Positions 9,128 to 19,097 of a stretch of 41,233 bases of DNA are shown here, in pieces. The DNA lies in assembly GCA_903926465.1 (NCBI GenBank), contig CAIYJE010000065.1:1-41233 (forward strand), given 5' to 3'. Made by a program: the position numbers and the translations under genes. The stretch is from an uncultured Planctomycetales bacterium. GTDB lineage: Bacteria > Planctomycetota > Planctomycetia > Isosphaerales > Isosphaeraceae. The notes beneath the pieces are model-generated. The model saw only the letters and a program-made list of their open reading frames with translations. It was not told the origin of the DNA and ran no database searches. The first letter of the stretch is position 1, and each line of letters starts with the position of its first letter.

Positions 9128-11602
9128 ATGCTTCGTGCCTGGCCCCGTTTGCTCTTGGTGGTTTTCTTGACGTTGCTTTTGACAGCTTCGTGCCAGGCTC
9201 AGGAGGCCAGCCTCAAGGTGCAGGCCGATCAGGTGTTGCACAGAATCTCGCAGTACCTGACGGGTGCATGCATTGAGGATGTGAATCATGAAATCTATGG
9301 CGGCATTTATAGCCAGATGATCTTTGGCGAGAGTTTTCAGGAGCCACCGCCATCGCCACCGATACCTGGATTCAAGGCTTACGGCGGCCAGTGGCGGGTT
9401 GAGGGGGGCGAGGTCCGTGTGCAGGCGACCGATGGGCCCAAGCTTGTCAGCCAGCACCCCAGCTTTGGTGACGGAGAGGTGGGGGTTGAGCTGAAGTTTG
9501 ATGAAAAGACGGGAATCAATGCGGGGCTGGTGGTTCGGCTCGAAAATCCGGGCATGGGCGCCGACCGCTTTCATGGCTATGAGGTTTCGCTGGAACCGGT
9601 CAGCCAGAAAGTGATGATTGGCCGGCATCGGGGCAACTGGGAACCGATCAAGGATGCGCCTTGCGAGGTGGCAATTGGGCGCTGGATTCCGTTGAAGGTG
9701 AAGTTGCAGGGAGCCACGCTTGAGGTTTTCGTGGATGGAAAATCGGTTTTGCGCCATGAGGATGACGATCGAGCCTTGCTCAAAGGGGGAGTTTCGTTGC
9801 GGGCCTGGCACAGCCGGCCAGCGTATCGAAACCTTTGGATCAAGACCGGTGACGCCGTTGAGCCGTTACCGTTTGAGCAGCCGGCATTGGTGAGCGAGAT
9901 CAGTGGCATGTGGCGAGCGGTTCAGGCTGGCACGGCAACGGGCCAATTTGGATTGAGCCGAGACAAATCCTTTGTGGGCGGGCAGTCTCAGGTGTTGGCT
10001 TTCAAGGGTGGTTCCGGGCGCTGGGGGGTTGAGAATCAGGGGTTGAACCGCTGGGGACTGAACTTGGTGGCGGGCAAGCCTTACCAGGGGTACGTCTGGG
10101 TTCGGTCCGAGAGGCCAGCAAAGCTGTTTGCAAGTCTTGAAAGCAAAGATGGATTACACAGCTATGCGGAAGTGACCCTGGCCGTAGCCGCGGGAGACTG
10201 GCAACGCCTGGATTTTACGATGATCCCAACGGCCAGTGACACAGGCGGGCGCTTTGCCCTGACCCTAGGCGAACCTGCCACCGTTGAGCTGGGCCACGCG
10301 TTCCTTCAGCCTGGAGAATGGGGTCGATTCCAGGGGTTGCCGGTACGCAAAGACGTGGCCGAGGGGCTGATCAATCAGGGAATCACCGTGTTGCGATACG
10401 GCGGTTCGATGATCAACAAGCCGGGCTATCTCTGGAAGAAAATGATTGGTCCTCGGGACCGCCGTCCCCCCTATGATGGCACCTGGTATGCATATTCGAC
10501 GAATGGCTGGGGGATCATTGACTTCATGAATTTTTGTGAGGCGGCCGGCTTTGAGTACATTCCGGCGTTCCACATGAACGAGACGCCTCAGGATATGAGC
10601 GACTTCATGGAATACGCCATGGGTCCTGCGGATAGCCCTTGGGGTCAGAAGCGGGTGGCCGACGGCCATCCCGAGCCGTACAAACTCCGTTATCTCGAAC
10701 TGGGGAACGAAGAGCGGGTCGATGAAGCCTATGCCGCCAAGTTCGAGGCGCTAGCGAAAGCGATCTGGGCACGTGACTCCAAGGTTACCTTGGTGGTGGG
10801 CGATTTCGTATATAGCGACCCGATCACCGATCCGTTGAAGTTCACAGGGGCGGCCAGTGGAATTACCAGCCTGGCCGGTCAGCACAAAATTCTTCAGCTT
10901 GCCAAAACGCACGGGCGTGAGGTTTGGTTTGACCTTCACATTGCGACCGACGGGCCCGGCACCAGCCGAGACCTGGCTGCGTTGCCCACGTTCATTGATG
11001 CCCTGGCCAAACTGGCCGACGGTGCGAAGCATAAGGTGGTTGTGTTTGAGTACAACTCGGGCAATCACTCGCAGCGCCGGGCGTTGGGGAACGCCCTGGC
11101 AACCAACGTGATTATGCGTGATGGGCGGCTGCCAATTGTGACCTCGGCAAACTGTCTGCAGCCGGACGGCCAGAATGATAATGACTGGGATCAGGGGTTG
11201 TTGTTCCTGAACCCTTCGCAGGTCTGGCTCCAACCTCCCGGCTATGTAACCCAGATGCAGTCCAGGAATTACCTTCCCGATCTTTTGAAGTGCGAGGTCT
11301 CTGGTGGTCAGGGCCAGCTCGACGTGGTGTCGACCCGAAGTGAAGATGGGAAAACGCTGGTACTGCAAGTTGTGAATCTGAGTGCCGACCCCATCACCAC
11401 CGAGATCCAGATTGCTGGATTTGTACCTGGGAAGTCCGTGGCACGGGTTGAGACCCTGAGCGGCCCCCTGACCGCCAAGAATACGGCCGAGCAGCTTGGT
11501 GCCATTCTTCCGTTCTCTACGGAATGGCCGCATGGCATCCGTGATGGGAAGACCCGGTACACCTTCCTGCCGCACTCGTTCACCGTGCTGCGTCTGGAGT
11601 GA
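9128..11602 (+). CDS. Secreted GH51-like alpha-L-arabinofuranosidase-type glycosidase
   Basis: An 824-residue exported protein. The start at 9128 opens a signal peptide (MLRAWPRLLLVVFLTLLLTASCQA); the TASC could also be a weak lipobox. Residues roughly 80-240 form a beta-sandwich/LamG-like insert (GDGEVGVELKFDEKTGINAGL). A carbohydrate-binding-like domain follows to about residue 415. The catalytic barrel has LRYLELGNEERVDEAY, where the Glu after Asn fits the acid/base of GH51, and VVVFEYNSGNH, a candidate nucleophile. A C-terminal beta domain closes the protein. Removal of arabinofuranosyl units from plant or algal polysaccharide is inferred from the family; other GH51 specificities are possible. 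It starts 50 bases after fdhD, but no functional link is implied. Confidence 0.8.
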   Translation: MLRAWPRLLLVVFLTLLLTASCQAQEASLKVQADQVLHRISQYLTGACIEDVNHEIYGGIYSQMIFGESFQEPPPSPPIPGFKAYGGQWRVEGGEVRVQATDGPKLVSQHPSFGDGEVGVELKFDEKTGINAGLVVRLENPGMGADRFHGYEVSLEPVSQKVMIGRHRGNWEPIKDAPCEVAIGRWIPLKVKLQGATLEVFVDGKSVLRHEDDDRALLKGGVSLRAWHSRPAYRNLWIKTGDAVEPLPFEQPALVSEISGMWRAVQAGTATGQFGLSRDKSFVGGQSQVLAFKGGSGRWGVENQGLNRWGLNLVAGKPYQGYVWVRSERPAKLFASLESKDGLHSYAEVTLAVAAGDWQRLDFTMIPTASDTGGRFALTLGEPATVELGHAFLQPGEWGRFQGLPVRKDVAEGLINQGITVLRYGGSMINKPGYLWKKMIGPRDRRPPYDGTWYAYSTNGWGIIDFMNFCEAAGFEYIPAFHMNETPQDMSDFMEYAMGPADSPWGQKRVADGHPEPYKLRYLELGNEERVDEAYAAKFEALAKAIWARDSKVTLVVGDFVYSDPITDPLKFTGAASGITSLAGQHKILQLAKTHGREVWFDLHIATDGPGTSRDLAALPTFIDALAKLADGAKHKVVVFEYNSGNHSQRRALGNALATNVIMRDGRLPIVTSANCLQPDGQNDNDWDQGLLFLNPSQVWLQPPGYVTQMQSRNYLPDLLKCEVSGGQGQLDVVSTRSEDGKTLVLQVVNLSADPITTEIQIAGFVPGKSVARVETLSGPLTAKNTAEQLGAILPFSTEWPHGIRDGKTRYTFLPHSFTVLRLE

Positions 11603-11699
11603 ACCATCTGAGGAACCAGGCCCTGGGATCCGAACGAATCGATCGTACGTTCACCGGGGCCCTTTTTCACGTTTGGTGGCAGCTTGGGGGGAGCCAGTG

Positions 11700-12359
11700 A
11701 TGCGCGAAATTGCGACCGAGCTCTGGCTGTTTTCCGGATTTCCACCCAATGCCGTCAATGTGTATCTAGCTGCGGATGTGCTGATTGATGCGGCAACTCG
11801 GTGGGGAAAACGGCGGCTCTTGAAACAGCTTGGCAATCGTTCGCTCTCGCTGGTTGCACTCACGCACGTTCATCCCGACCATCAAGGCTGCGCAGCGATG
11901 CTTTGCCGTCGGTACCAGGTGGGGTTGGCGTGCCATGAGGCCGACGTGGCTACCATGCAAGGGGAGCGGCCCATGCAGCCCCCCAACGCGATCGTTCGAA
12001 CGGCGTCCAGATTCTGGGCCGGCCCACCTTACCCGGTTTCGCCAGTCCTCCATGAAGGGGACTCGGTGGCCGGCTTTCGGGTGATACACGCCCCAGGCCA
12101 CACGCCAGGCCACATTGTCTTGTTTCGGGACCAAGATCGAGTGGCGATTGTGGGAGATGTTCTCAATGGAATGAATATCTTCACGGGCCTACCGGGTTTG
12201 CACTTGCCTCCCTCGGTATTTTGTACGGATGAGGAAGAGAATCGCCGCTCGGTACGTCGCCTTGCCGAGCTCGAACCCCGTATCTTGTGTTTTGGGCATG
12301 GCCCGCCGCTTCGTGATAGGAAGGCTTTCGACCGATTCTTGAAGCGGATTGCACTCTGA
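11700..12359 (+). CDS. Metallo-beta-lactamase-fold hydrolase
   Basis: A 219-residue MBL-fold protein with the full set of metal-binding motifs: THVHPDHQG (HxHxDH), the third His in HAPGHTPGH, the bridging Asp in VGDVLNG, and a last His in CFGHGPPL. Two metal ions, probably zinc or iron, are expected. The substrate cannot be told; the group includes glyoxalase II-like and lactonase-like enzymes. The start at 11700 is supported by the GGGGGGAG purine run eight bases upstream; the frame extends further 5' but overlaps the preceding gene. No signal peptide is seen, so it should be cytoplasmic. Confidence 0.85.
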   Translation: MREIATELWLFSGFPPNAVNVYLAADVLIDAATRWGKRRLLKQLGNRSLSLVALTHVHPDHQGCAAMLCRRYQVGLACHEADVATMQGERPMQPPNAIVRTASRFWAGPPYPVSPVLHEGDSVAGFRVIHAPGHTPGHIVLFRDQDRVAIVGDVLNGMNIFTGLPGLHLPPSVFCTDEEENRRSVRRLAELEPRILCFGHGPPLRDRKAFDRFLKRIAL

Positions 12360-12652
12360 CTTGGCTACTCTGTTAGGAAAATTGCCATAACAGGGCAAAA
12401 AACGAATTGGGCGACGCTCGGGTCGAGCTCTGCTTTGGGAGGGCGGTTTGCAGGTGCTGGCCGAGAGTTTTGAAACGGACCGGGAATCTTGGACTGGCAG
12501 CTGAAAACCTGTGGAAACCTGCCGCCTATCTCGTCATTCTAAATGACGTTCCCTGCTCTTGGCATCTCTCTTGTTATGTTTAGCGGGGTTTATGTTGTTG
12601 ATTCAGTGTTTTGATTGGGCTGGGTGTCAAGTAACTAAGGAGATTTTCCCTC

Positions 12653-14425
<1,773 letters not shown>

Positions 14426-14448
14426 GATCGCTTGACCGGTCTGGTTGA

Positions 14449-14489
14449 TGCCGTGGCGGTTGGTGCAATGCCGACCGTCACGGCATTAT
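14449..14489 (+). terminator. Rho-independent terminator after the sulfatase
   Basis: TGCCGTGGCGGT (14449-14460) pairs with ACCGTCACGGCA (14474-14485), with a single mismatch in the 12-bp stem. It is followed by TTATTT. It sits 24 bases after the sulfatase stop. Confidence 0.55.
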
Positions 14490-14610
14490 TTGCAAATTGG
14501 TCTCTCGCACTTTGTGGGCCCGACTTTTGGCTGGTGAGTGGGTTGACAACTTTCAATTCAAGTGACCGGTCGAGGCCCTTTTCTTGTCCTGAACCACAAG
14601 GGAATGTGTG

Positions 14611-15327
14611 ATGAATGGAAATTCGCGCCCCACTCGCCGTGATTGTCTGGTGGCCGGTGCCGCACTGACGATTGCTGGGCTTTCTCATCCGGCAAGAGCA
14701 CTGGCAAACACGTGCGATGATGAAAAACCGCCCGTGAATGGCGAGGAAGCCTTTCGGCGATTGAAAGAGGGTAATCAGAGATTCGTGAGGGGAGAGGTGC
14801 GTCATGCCCATCAGGCGGCGGCCTGGCGAGAGCACCTGAACGACGGACAGCAGCCGTTTGCGACCATTCTGGCATGCAGTGATTCACGGGTACCGCCGGA
14901 GCTGGTTTTTGACCAGGGCTTTGGAGACCTGTTCGTCATTCGCGTGGCTGGTAATGTGTATGCATCGGACGTGGTTGGCAGTATGCAGTATGCCACGGCC
15001 CACCTGCACACACCTCTCTTCCTTGTGATGGGCCATGAAGGGTGCGGGGCCGTGACAGCCGCCATAGAGGCACTGGAAGGCCGTGGTACGGAGCCGAAGT
15101 ATATCAAGTCGTTGCTGGATCGGATTCACCCGGGGCTTACCAAGCTTCCAGACTCGCTGGATGGAAAAGACCGGGTTCATGCGGCGGTTGAGGCGAATGT
15201 GCGATGGACGATGAAGCAGCTCAGGGAGATTCCGGAGGCGAAGCCCCTGCTGGAACGCAAGGCGATCATCCTGGTGGGTGCCGTTTATGAGCTGAATACC
15301 GGCGTGGTTCGGTTTCTCAACGATTAG
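14611..15327 (+). CDS. Tat-exported beta-class carbonic anhydrase
   Basis: A 238-residue beta-carbonic anhydrase that interconverts CO2 and bicarbonate. The zinc and catalytic motifs are ILACSDSRVPPELVFDQ (Cys and Asp-Arg dyad) and MGHEGCGAV (His and Cys). The N-terminus is NSRPTRRDCLVAGAALTIAGLS, a twin-arginine leader, so the enzyme probably works in the periplasm. The ATG at 14611 is preferred over the adjoining GTG at 14608; AAGGGA lies upstream. The length is normal for the family. Confidence 0.9.
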   Translation: MNGNSRPTRRDCLVAGAALTIAGLSHPARALANTCDDEKPPVNGEEAFRRLKEGNQRFVRGEVRHAHQAAAWREHLNDGQQPFATILACSDSRVPPELVFDQGFGDLFVIRVAGNVYASDVVGSMQYATAHLHTPLFLVMGHEGCGAVTAAIEALEGRGTEPKYIKSLLDRIHPGLTKLPDSLDGKDRVHAAVEANVRWTMKQLREIPEAKPLLERKAIILVGAVYELNTGVVRFLND

Positions 15328-15427
15328 AGCTTCGGCTCCAGTGCCCGAGTAGTCCGTTTTAAATGACTGAGGATTGAGGGTGTGTGCGGGCGATCAGGTA
15401 TAGTCGGCTTCTGAGTTGGTGATGCGT

Positions 15428-15453
15428 GGCCCGGAGTTTCTCCGGGCCATTTT
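15428..15453 (+). terminator. Rho-independent terminator
   Basis: GGCCCGGAG (15428-15436), loop TTT and CTCCGGGCC (15440-15448) form a perfect nine-bp stem, followed by ATTTT. It is about 100 bases downstream of the carbonic anhydrase stop and probably ends that transcript. Confidence 0.75.
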
Positions 15454-15698
15454 GCATTGGCTCATGACGTAGACGAAGGCCCCAAGCTCGCTCGAATCCG
15501 CTTGGCGGCAAACCCACCTCTAGCGGTTCACCTTTGCGTTGCACACAGATTGAGCGTTTTTCCTGGTGTGCCTTTTCCGAATGTACCTCTGTCTTGTACA
15601 AGCTAAATCCCCGATTTTTTTGCGGTGACGTTAACCCGTTCTCGCTTTCTTCTGACTTCGCATCGAGAGACGCGGAATGAGTGCGCAGAGCGAACCCC

Positions 15699-15738
15699 GG
15701 TCTGGCGGGAGCGGTGCCTGCTCCGATCCCGCCAGACC
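15699..15738. repeat. Perfect 12-bp inverted repeat hairpin
   Basis: GGTCTGGCGGGA (15699-15710) is the exact reverse complement of TCCCGCCAGACC (15727-15738). The 16-base loop can pair further (GGAGC with GCTCC). It stands in the gene-free stretch next to a longer hairpin and may be a dispersed palindromic repeat. Confidence 0.7.
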
Positions 15739-15783
15739 CAAGTCTTCTGAGTAGATTCTTCCGTGGGCGCGTTCGCCCTTTAC

Positions 15784-15851
15784 CCCTCCCGCCTTCACCC
15801 GCGCCTCGCCCGCACAAGAACTGGGGCGAGGCGCGGGTGAAAGCGGGAGGG
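15784..15851. repeat. 28-bp inverted repeat (one mismatch), MITE/REP-like
   Basis: The arm 15784-15811 pairs with 15824-15851 over 28 bases with a single mismatch, around a 12-base loop. The GC-rich arms contain CACCCGCGCCTCGCCC. No T-run follows, so a simple terminator is unlikely. It lies about 40 bases from the end of the IS110 transposase remnant. Confidence 0.8.
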
Positions 15852-15893
15852 AGATCCCTCCTGTCGAGCCAGAGCTGAGCCTGTGTCCTTGCG

Positions 15894-17343
15894 TTACACA
15901 CAACCCGTTGCCGGAGTTGCTTTCCCTCTTGGCACGATCCGAGACTGATCCAGTTCAGTAACGAAGTCTTCGACTCCGAACTCTCGAACCGTTCGCTTGT
16001 CCCCTTCAGTCAAGGGTTGCCGGATGGGTATTCCCTGACGGGTGTAGACTTCATCAAGCGAATGGATCTTCCGGCTTCCGCCGGTCTCCAGTTTCGCCTG
16101 GGCCTTGGTCCCCTTGGGAGTCCCTCCCTTACGCTTCTCGCCGGTGGCGCGAACACGCAGTTTCGCCAGCTTGCTCTCCGTTCGCTCCGGCAAGGCGTAG
16201 CGATAAGGTTCCTGGTTCTTGATCATGTACCAGGCAATCGTGACCAGCTTGCGAGCCGTCGCCACCACGGCAACATTGCGATTCCTCTTCTTTTCTAACT
16301 TTCGGAAGAACGCCCCCAGGGGTCCAGGGTTGCGGCCCACGCTCTGCGCTGCCTGGATCAACAGCCAGCGTGTCTGGCTCGATCCAGCCTTGGTGATAGG
16401 GCCGTGGTAACACTTGTCCGCCGATTGCTTGACGCTCGGTACCAACCCCAGGTAGCTCGCAGCCTTGTCTGGATTTGGAAATCGTGAGACGTCCGCAAGA
16501 GTCGCCTTCAGTGCATGTGCCGTGGTGTAATCCAGTCCGGGCAAGGTCATGAGTAAAAGAATAGCAGGATCATCATACGAATCTCTGATAATAAGCGCAT
16601 CAATCACCTCACTTTGTCGGGCGAGCGCCTCTAGTAACATCAGAGCGGCATCGATCAGGCTGCGATCCAGAGGATCAAGCGGCACCTCTCGAACCCAGGC
16701 CAGCCCTGCGTCGGTGAACAATCCGCCTGTGGGGGCGGCAATTATCCGTCGCGTCAGTACGGCATGAATTCGGTTCCGGATGGCGGTCCGCTGACCAACC
16801 AGGGCTGTCCGTCGCGCGGCCAGGGCGTGGCTGTTTTCAATTGACGGCATGGGTGTCCAGACCGATGGTAGGTAATCGCACCGCAAGAGTTGAGCCAGAA
16901 CCTTGGCATCAACCTTGTCGGTCTTGATGCTGGCCTCGGCAATCGCCTTGGTCTTCATCGGATTGGAAACCGTGACCTTGGCCGCGTGGCTTTCGACCAG
17001 TCGAACAAAACCCATGTGTTGCTGGAGACCTCAACCGCCAGTTTGTCGGCGGCTCGAAGTTTTTGGGTAGGGAACCTTTGAATCGCCTCAGGGGTGACAT
17101 CAAAACGGCCCTGTTCGAGACTTTTCCCTTTGGCGTCAACGATGTGGAACGTGGCAATTTGCTTAGAGGCAATTTCAAAACCGGGACAGGCACCTCGCGG
17201 ACTCGGAGCCAGTCCCGGTTTTGAAACGGCTTCTTATGCAAATCGACGCCTACGAATCGAGGCGGGGAAGGCGTGTCGGCCGGTGGGGCCGAGTCAGCCT
17301 GAGAACGGCCGCTATTTTTCCTTCCTGTTTTGACTCTACTCAT
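15894..17343 (-). pseudogene. Decayed IS110-family transposase, three-frame remnant
   Basis: The pieces together make an IS110 DEDD transposase. The N-terminus starts at the ATG at 17343 and reads PPRFVGVDLHKK (first Asp). A second frame continues IASKQIATFHIVDAKGK and AADKLAVEVSSNTWVLFDW. A third frame, open from 17015, gives RLVESHAAKVTVSNP, KTDKVDAKVLAQLL (the Asp pair), LPGLDYTTAHALKATLADVSRF and the C-terminal domain. The first break coincides with a palindrome of 15-bp arms (17173-17226). The second lies at TGGGTTTTGTTC near 17010, where one more T would restore SNTWVFVRLVE. The longest remaining frame (373 residues) lacks the N-terminal catalytic Asp and Glu, so the element should be inactive. 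Confidence 0.85.
17173..17226. repeat. Palindromic element inserted in the transposase
   Basis: TTTCAAAACCGGGAC (17173-17187) and GTCCCGGTTTTGAAA (17212-17226) are perfect 15-bp inverted arms around 24 bases that contain a GGCACCTCG / CGGAGCC near-repeat. It interrupts the conserved DLHKK region of the IS110 transposase and shifts its frame. This is what a small mobile palindromic repeat would do. Confidence 0.75.
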
Positions 17344-18105
17344 TGCTATACTCAAGAGAGCGTTTCCCCGGGGGGTAGACTCCTTGTGCCGTGAGCACGC
17401 CCAGGAGCCCGGTGGGCCGAATCGGCAACTACCTCTTCGAGCTCGTAACTCAACCGGATTGGTCGTAAGGGCGCTCAGATAGGACAGCGGGCTCATGGCC
17501 CATACATTACGTCGAGCGGCCCTAAGTTGATCGGTCCCCGTGGGAACGCCGTGTTCGAGACGAAAAGACGTACGACACAACAAGATCGTCTAACCCAGGT
17601 CCGATATGATCTATGATCGACAAGGCCTGGGTTATTCGACAAGAGTCAGGCAGATAGAGGAGAAGACGCATGCCGCAGTTCACCTGCTCGCCTGGGCTCC
17701 ATCTGCATGCAGAGTGAAGCCGTCGCATCATAACATCCGTGTATACGGCTGTCAGACCTCTGGAACCACGGTGAGCCTCAACTCGCGTCGTTCCGGATTA
17801 AAGAGCATACCGGGTACGACAGCCGCCCTCGGCTGTCTCTGACTTTCTGGGCCATCACTGAAGATGACAGCCGAGGGCGGCTGTCCTACAACGAACGAAG
17901 ATCAAGACACTGAGGCCTGAGTCTCAGCATATCCCTGTCGTGTGCAACCCGATCGTGAACCGCGATAACGGCACTCTTAGCGTTATGATGAGAGTGGGGC
18001 TGGCGAGAATCTGTCTGCACGATTTCCTTTGGGAAAACCATGCGGGTTTGGTCTGTAGGGCTTGCTTCATTCACCGGCTGAGTTGTTCGAGCGGAGCGTG
18101 TGAGA
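17344..18105. other. Non-coding stretch upstream of the IS110 remnant
   Basis: No protein gene is supported in these 762 bases. In IS110-group elements, the stretch upstream of the transposase (here about 17344-17590) encodes the bridge RNA, so a decayed bridge RNA region may lie there. This is inference only. A hairpin with AACCCAGG/CCTGGGTT arms (17591-17632) and the nested repeat at 17818-17885 are the visible structures. Confidence 0.45.
17818..17885. repeat. Nested REP-like inverted repeat
   Basis: The 20-base arm at 17818-17837 is the exact reverse complement of the arm at 17866-17885. Each arm is itself a hairpin (GACAGCCG, four bases, CGGCTGTC). The 28-base centre is unrelated. The pattern is that of a small mobile palindromic repeat. 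Confidence 0.8.
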
Positions 18106-18873
18106 ATGTCAGACTTTGGTCACCAGACGCCTGGCCTTACCTGGGGATGCCTGTTTTTATGGTCCATGGCGTTCTTTCTGTCCCTGGGCTATCCAAGGCT
18201 TTCTCTGGGGTCTTGCGCTGAAGACCAGGTCCAAATTGAAGGGTTGGTGACCTATGATGGCTCGATCCCCAGTCCGATCCCAATTGCCGAAGCTGCAACG
18301 GAACGGAATCTGATCGAAGTCGATTCCTTGACCAAAGGGCTCAAAGACGCCGTGGTCTGGCTGGAAGGACTGGACAAGCCCTTATCCTCGGACGTGCAGA
18401 CGCTCGATGAAGTGGTGGTGATGGATCAGCAGAACTTCTTCTTCCTTCCGCATGTTCTGGCGATCAATTCTGGCCAGAAAGTTGAGTTCAGGAACAGTGA
18501 TGTGGCCAATCATGGAGTGAACGCAACCTCCATTGAGCCCAGGAACCAGTTCAACGTGGTCACTCCGCCTGGCGGGCAGTATGTGCATGCCTTTGTTCGG
18601 TCCACGCATCCCGTGGCCATTGGCTGCCCCGTTCATCCGGCGATGGCCGCCTGGGTCTTTGTGTTTGATCACCCGTACCATGCTGTGGCAGACGAGAAGG
18701 GCCACTTCAAATTGCCGGTCATTTCCGCCGGCCAGTACACGCTCAAAATCCAGCATCCAGACGGCCGTTTACGGAAAAGCGAGCCGCTTTCCCTGGCAGC
18801 CGGCAAGCCCGTGCGGTTACGTGTTGAGTTTCATGAAGCCGATCGGAAAACGGCCCCGGCCAAACCCGATTGA
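18106..18873 (+). CDS. Exported cupredoxin-like (blue copper) protein
   Basis: A 255-residue protein with an N-terminal hydrophobic export segment (GLTWGCLFLWSMAFFLSLGY). Its central domain is plastocyanin-like, and the likely type 1 copper ligands are visible: His in VANHGVNA, then Cys, His and Met in IGCPVHPAMAAWVF. FFFLPHVLAINSGQKVEFRNSD is the usual strand before the first His. A small beta domain follows (KGHFKLPVISAGQYTLKIQHPDG, carboxypeptidase-regulatory-like). A role in periplasmic electron transfer is inferred. The start at 18106 has GGAG nine bases upstream. The yhiI-rbbA-yhhJ-like genes follow after 224 bases, but a shared role is unproven. Confidence 0.8.
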   Translation: MSDFGHQTPGLTWGCLFLWSMAFFLSLGYPRLSLGSCAEDQVQIEGLVTYDGSIPSPIPIAEAATERNLIEVDSLTKGLKDAVVWLEGLDKPLSSDVQTLDEVVVMDQQNFFFLPHVLAINSGQKVEFRNSDVANHGVNATSIEPRNQFNVVTPPGGQYVHAFVRSTHPVAIGCPVHPAMAAWVFVFDHPYHAVADEKGHFKLPVISAGQYTLKIQHPDGRLRKSEPLSLAAGKPVRLRVEFHEADRKTAPAKPD

Positions 18874-18932
18874 AGACTGGGTTAACACCGCGATTCAATT
18901 CGAGGGTGCAACAATTCCTGGTCGCCATCTGG

Positions 18933-18938
18933 TATAAT
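18933..18938 (+). promoter_or_regulatory. Candidate -10 box upstream of the HlyD-rbbA-permease genes
   Basis: A perfect TATAAT lies about 160 bases before the HlyD-family gene. No good -35 box is visible at the usual distance, so this is a weak prediction. Confidence 0.35.
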
Positions 18939-19097
18939 GGTTCAGGTTTGCAGGGAATTTTGGAGTTGATTCAGGATTCCATGGCCTTGTTGAGCGTTGA
19001 TCCCCTTGGCCTCATAAGGCATCTGCTTTGGTAGGCCGTACCGATGGGTATCGACCTGGATGACTGGCCTTTTCGAGGATGCGGGAGTCTTTGAGTG

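Larger units (their letters stand above)
15328..15893. other. Gene-poor interval with terminator and strong hairpins
   Basis: No convincing coding frame is seen in these 566 bases between the carbonic anhydrase and the IS110 remnant. Short frames on either strand overlap perfect palindromes and have no recognisable motif. It holds the terminator at 15428-15453 and the hairpins at 15699-15738 and 15784-15851, listed separately. Confidence 0.6.

Noticed and set aside
15374-15453. A possible small RNA gene: TTGAGG and TATAGT 19 bases apart ending at the perfect terminator.
   Set aside because: The spacing is long, the transcript would be only about 40 bases, and the terminator is equally explained by the carbonic anhydrase gene.
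15359-15901. Open frames of 90-180 residues on the minus strand after the carbonic anhydrase gene.
   Set aside because: They cross perfect palindromes and a terminator, carry no family motif and look like chance frames in GC-rich sequence.
16909-17343. Programmed frameshifting in the IS110 transposase.
   Set aside because: There are two breaks, one at a palindromic insertion, and IS110 transposases are not known to need frameshifting. Decay is simpler.
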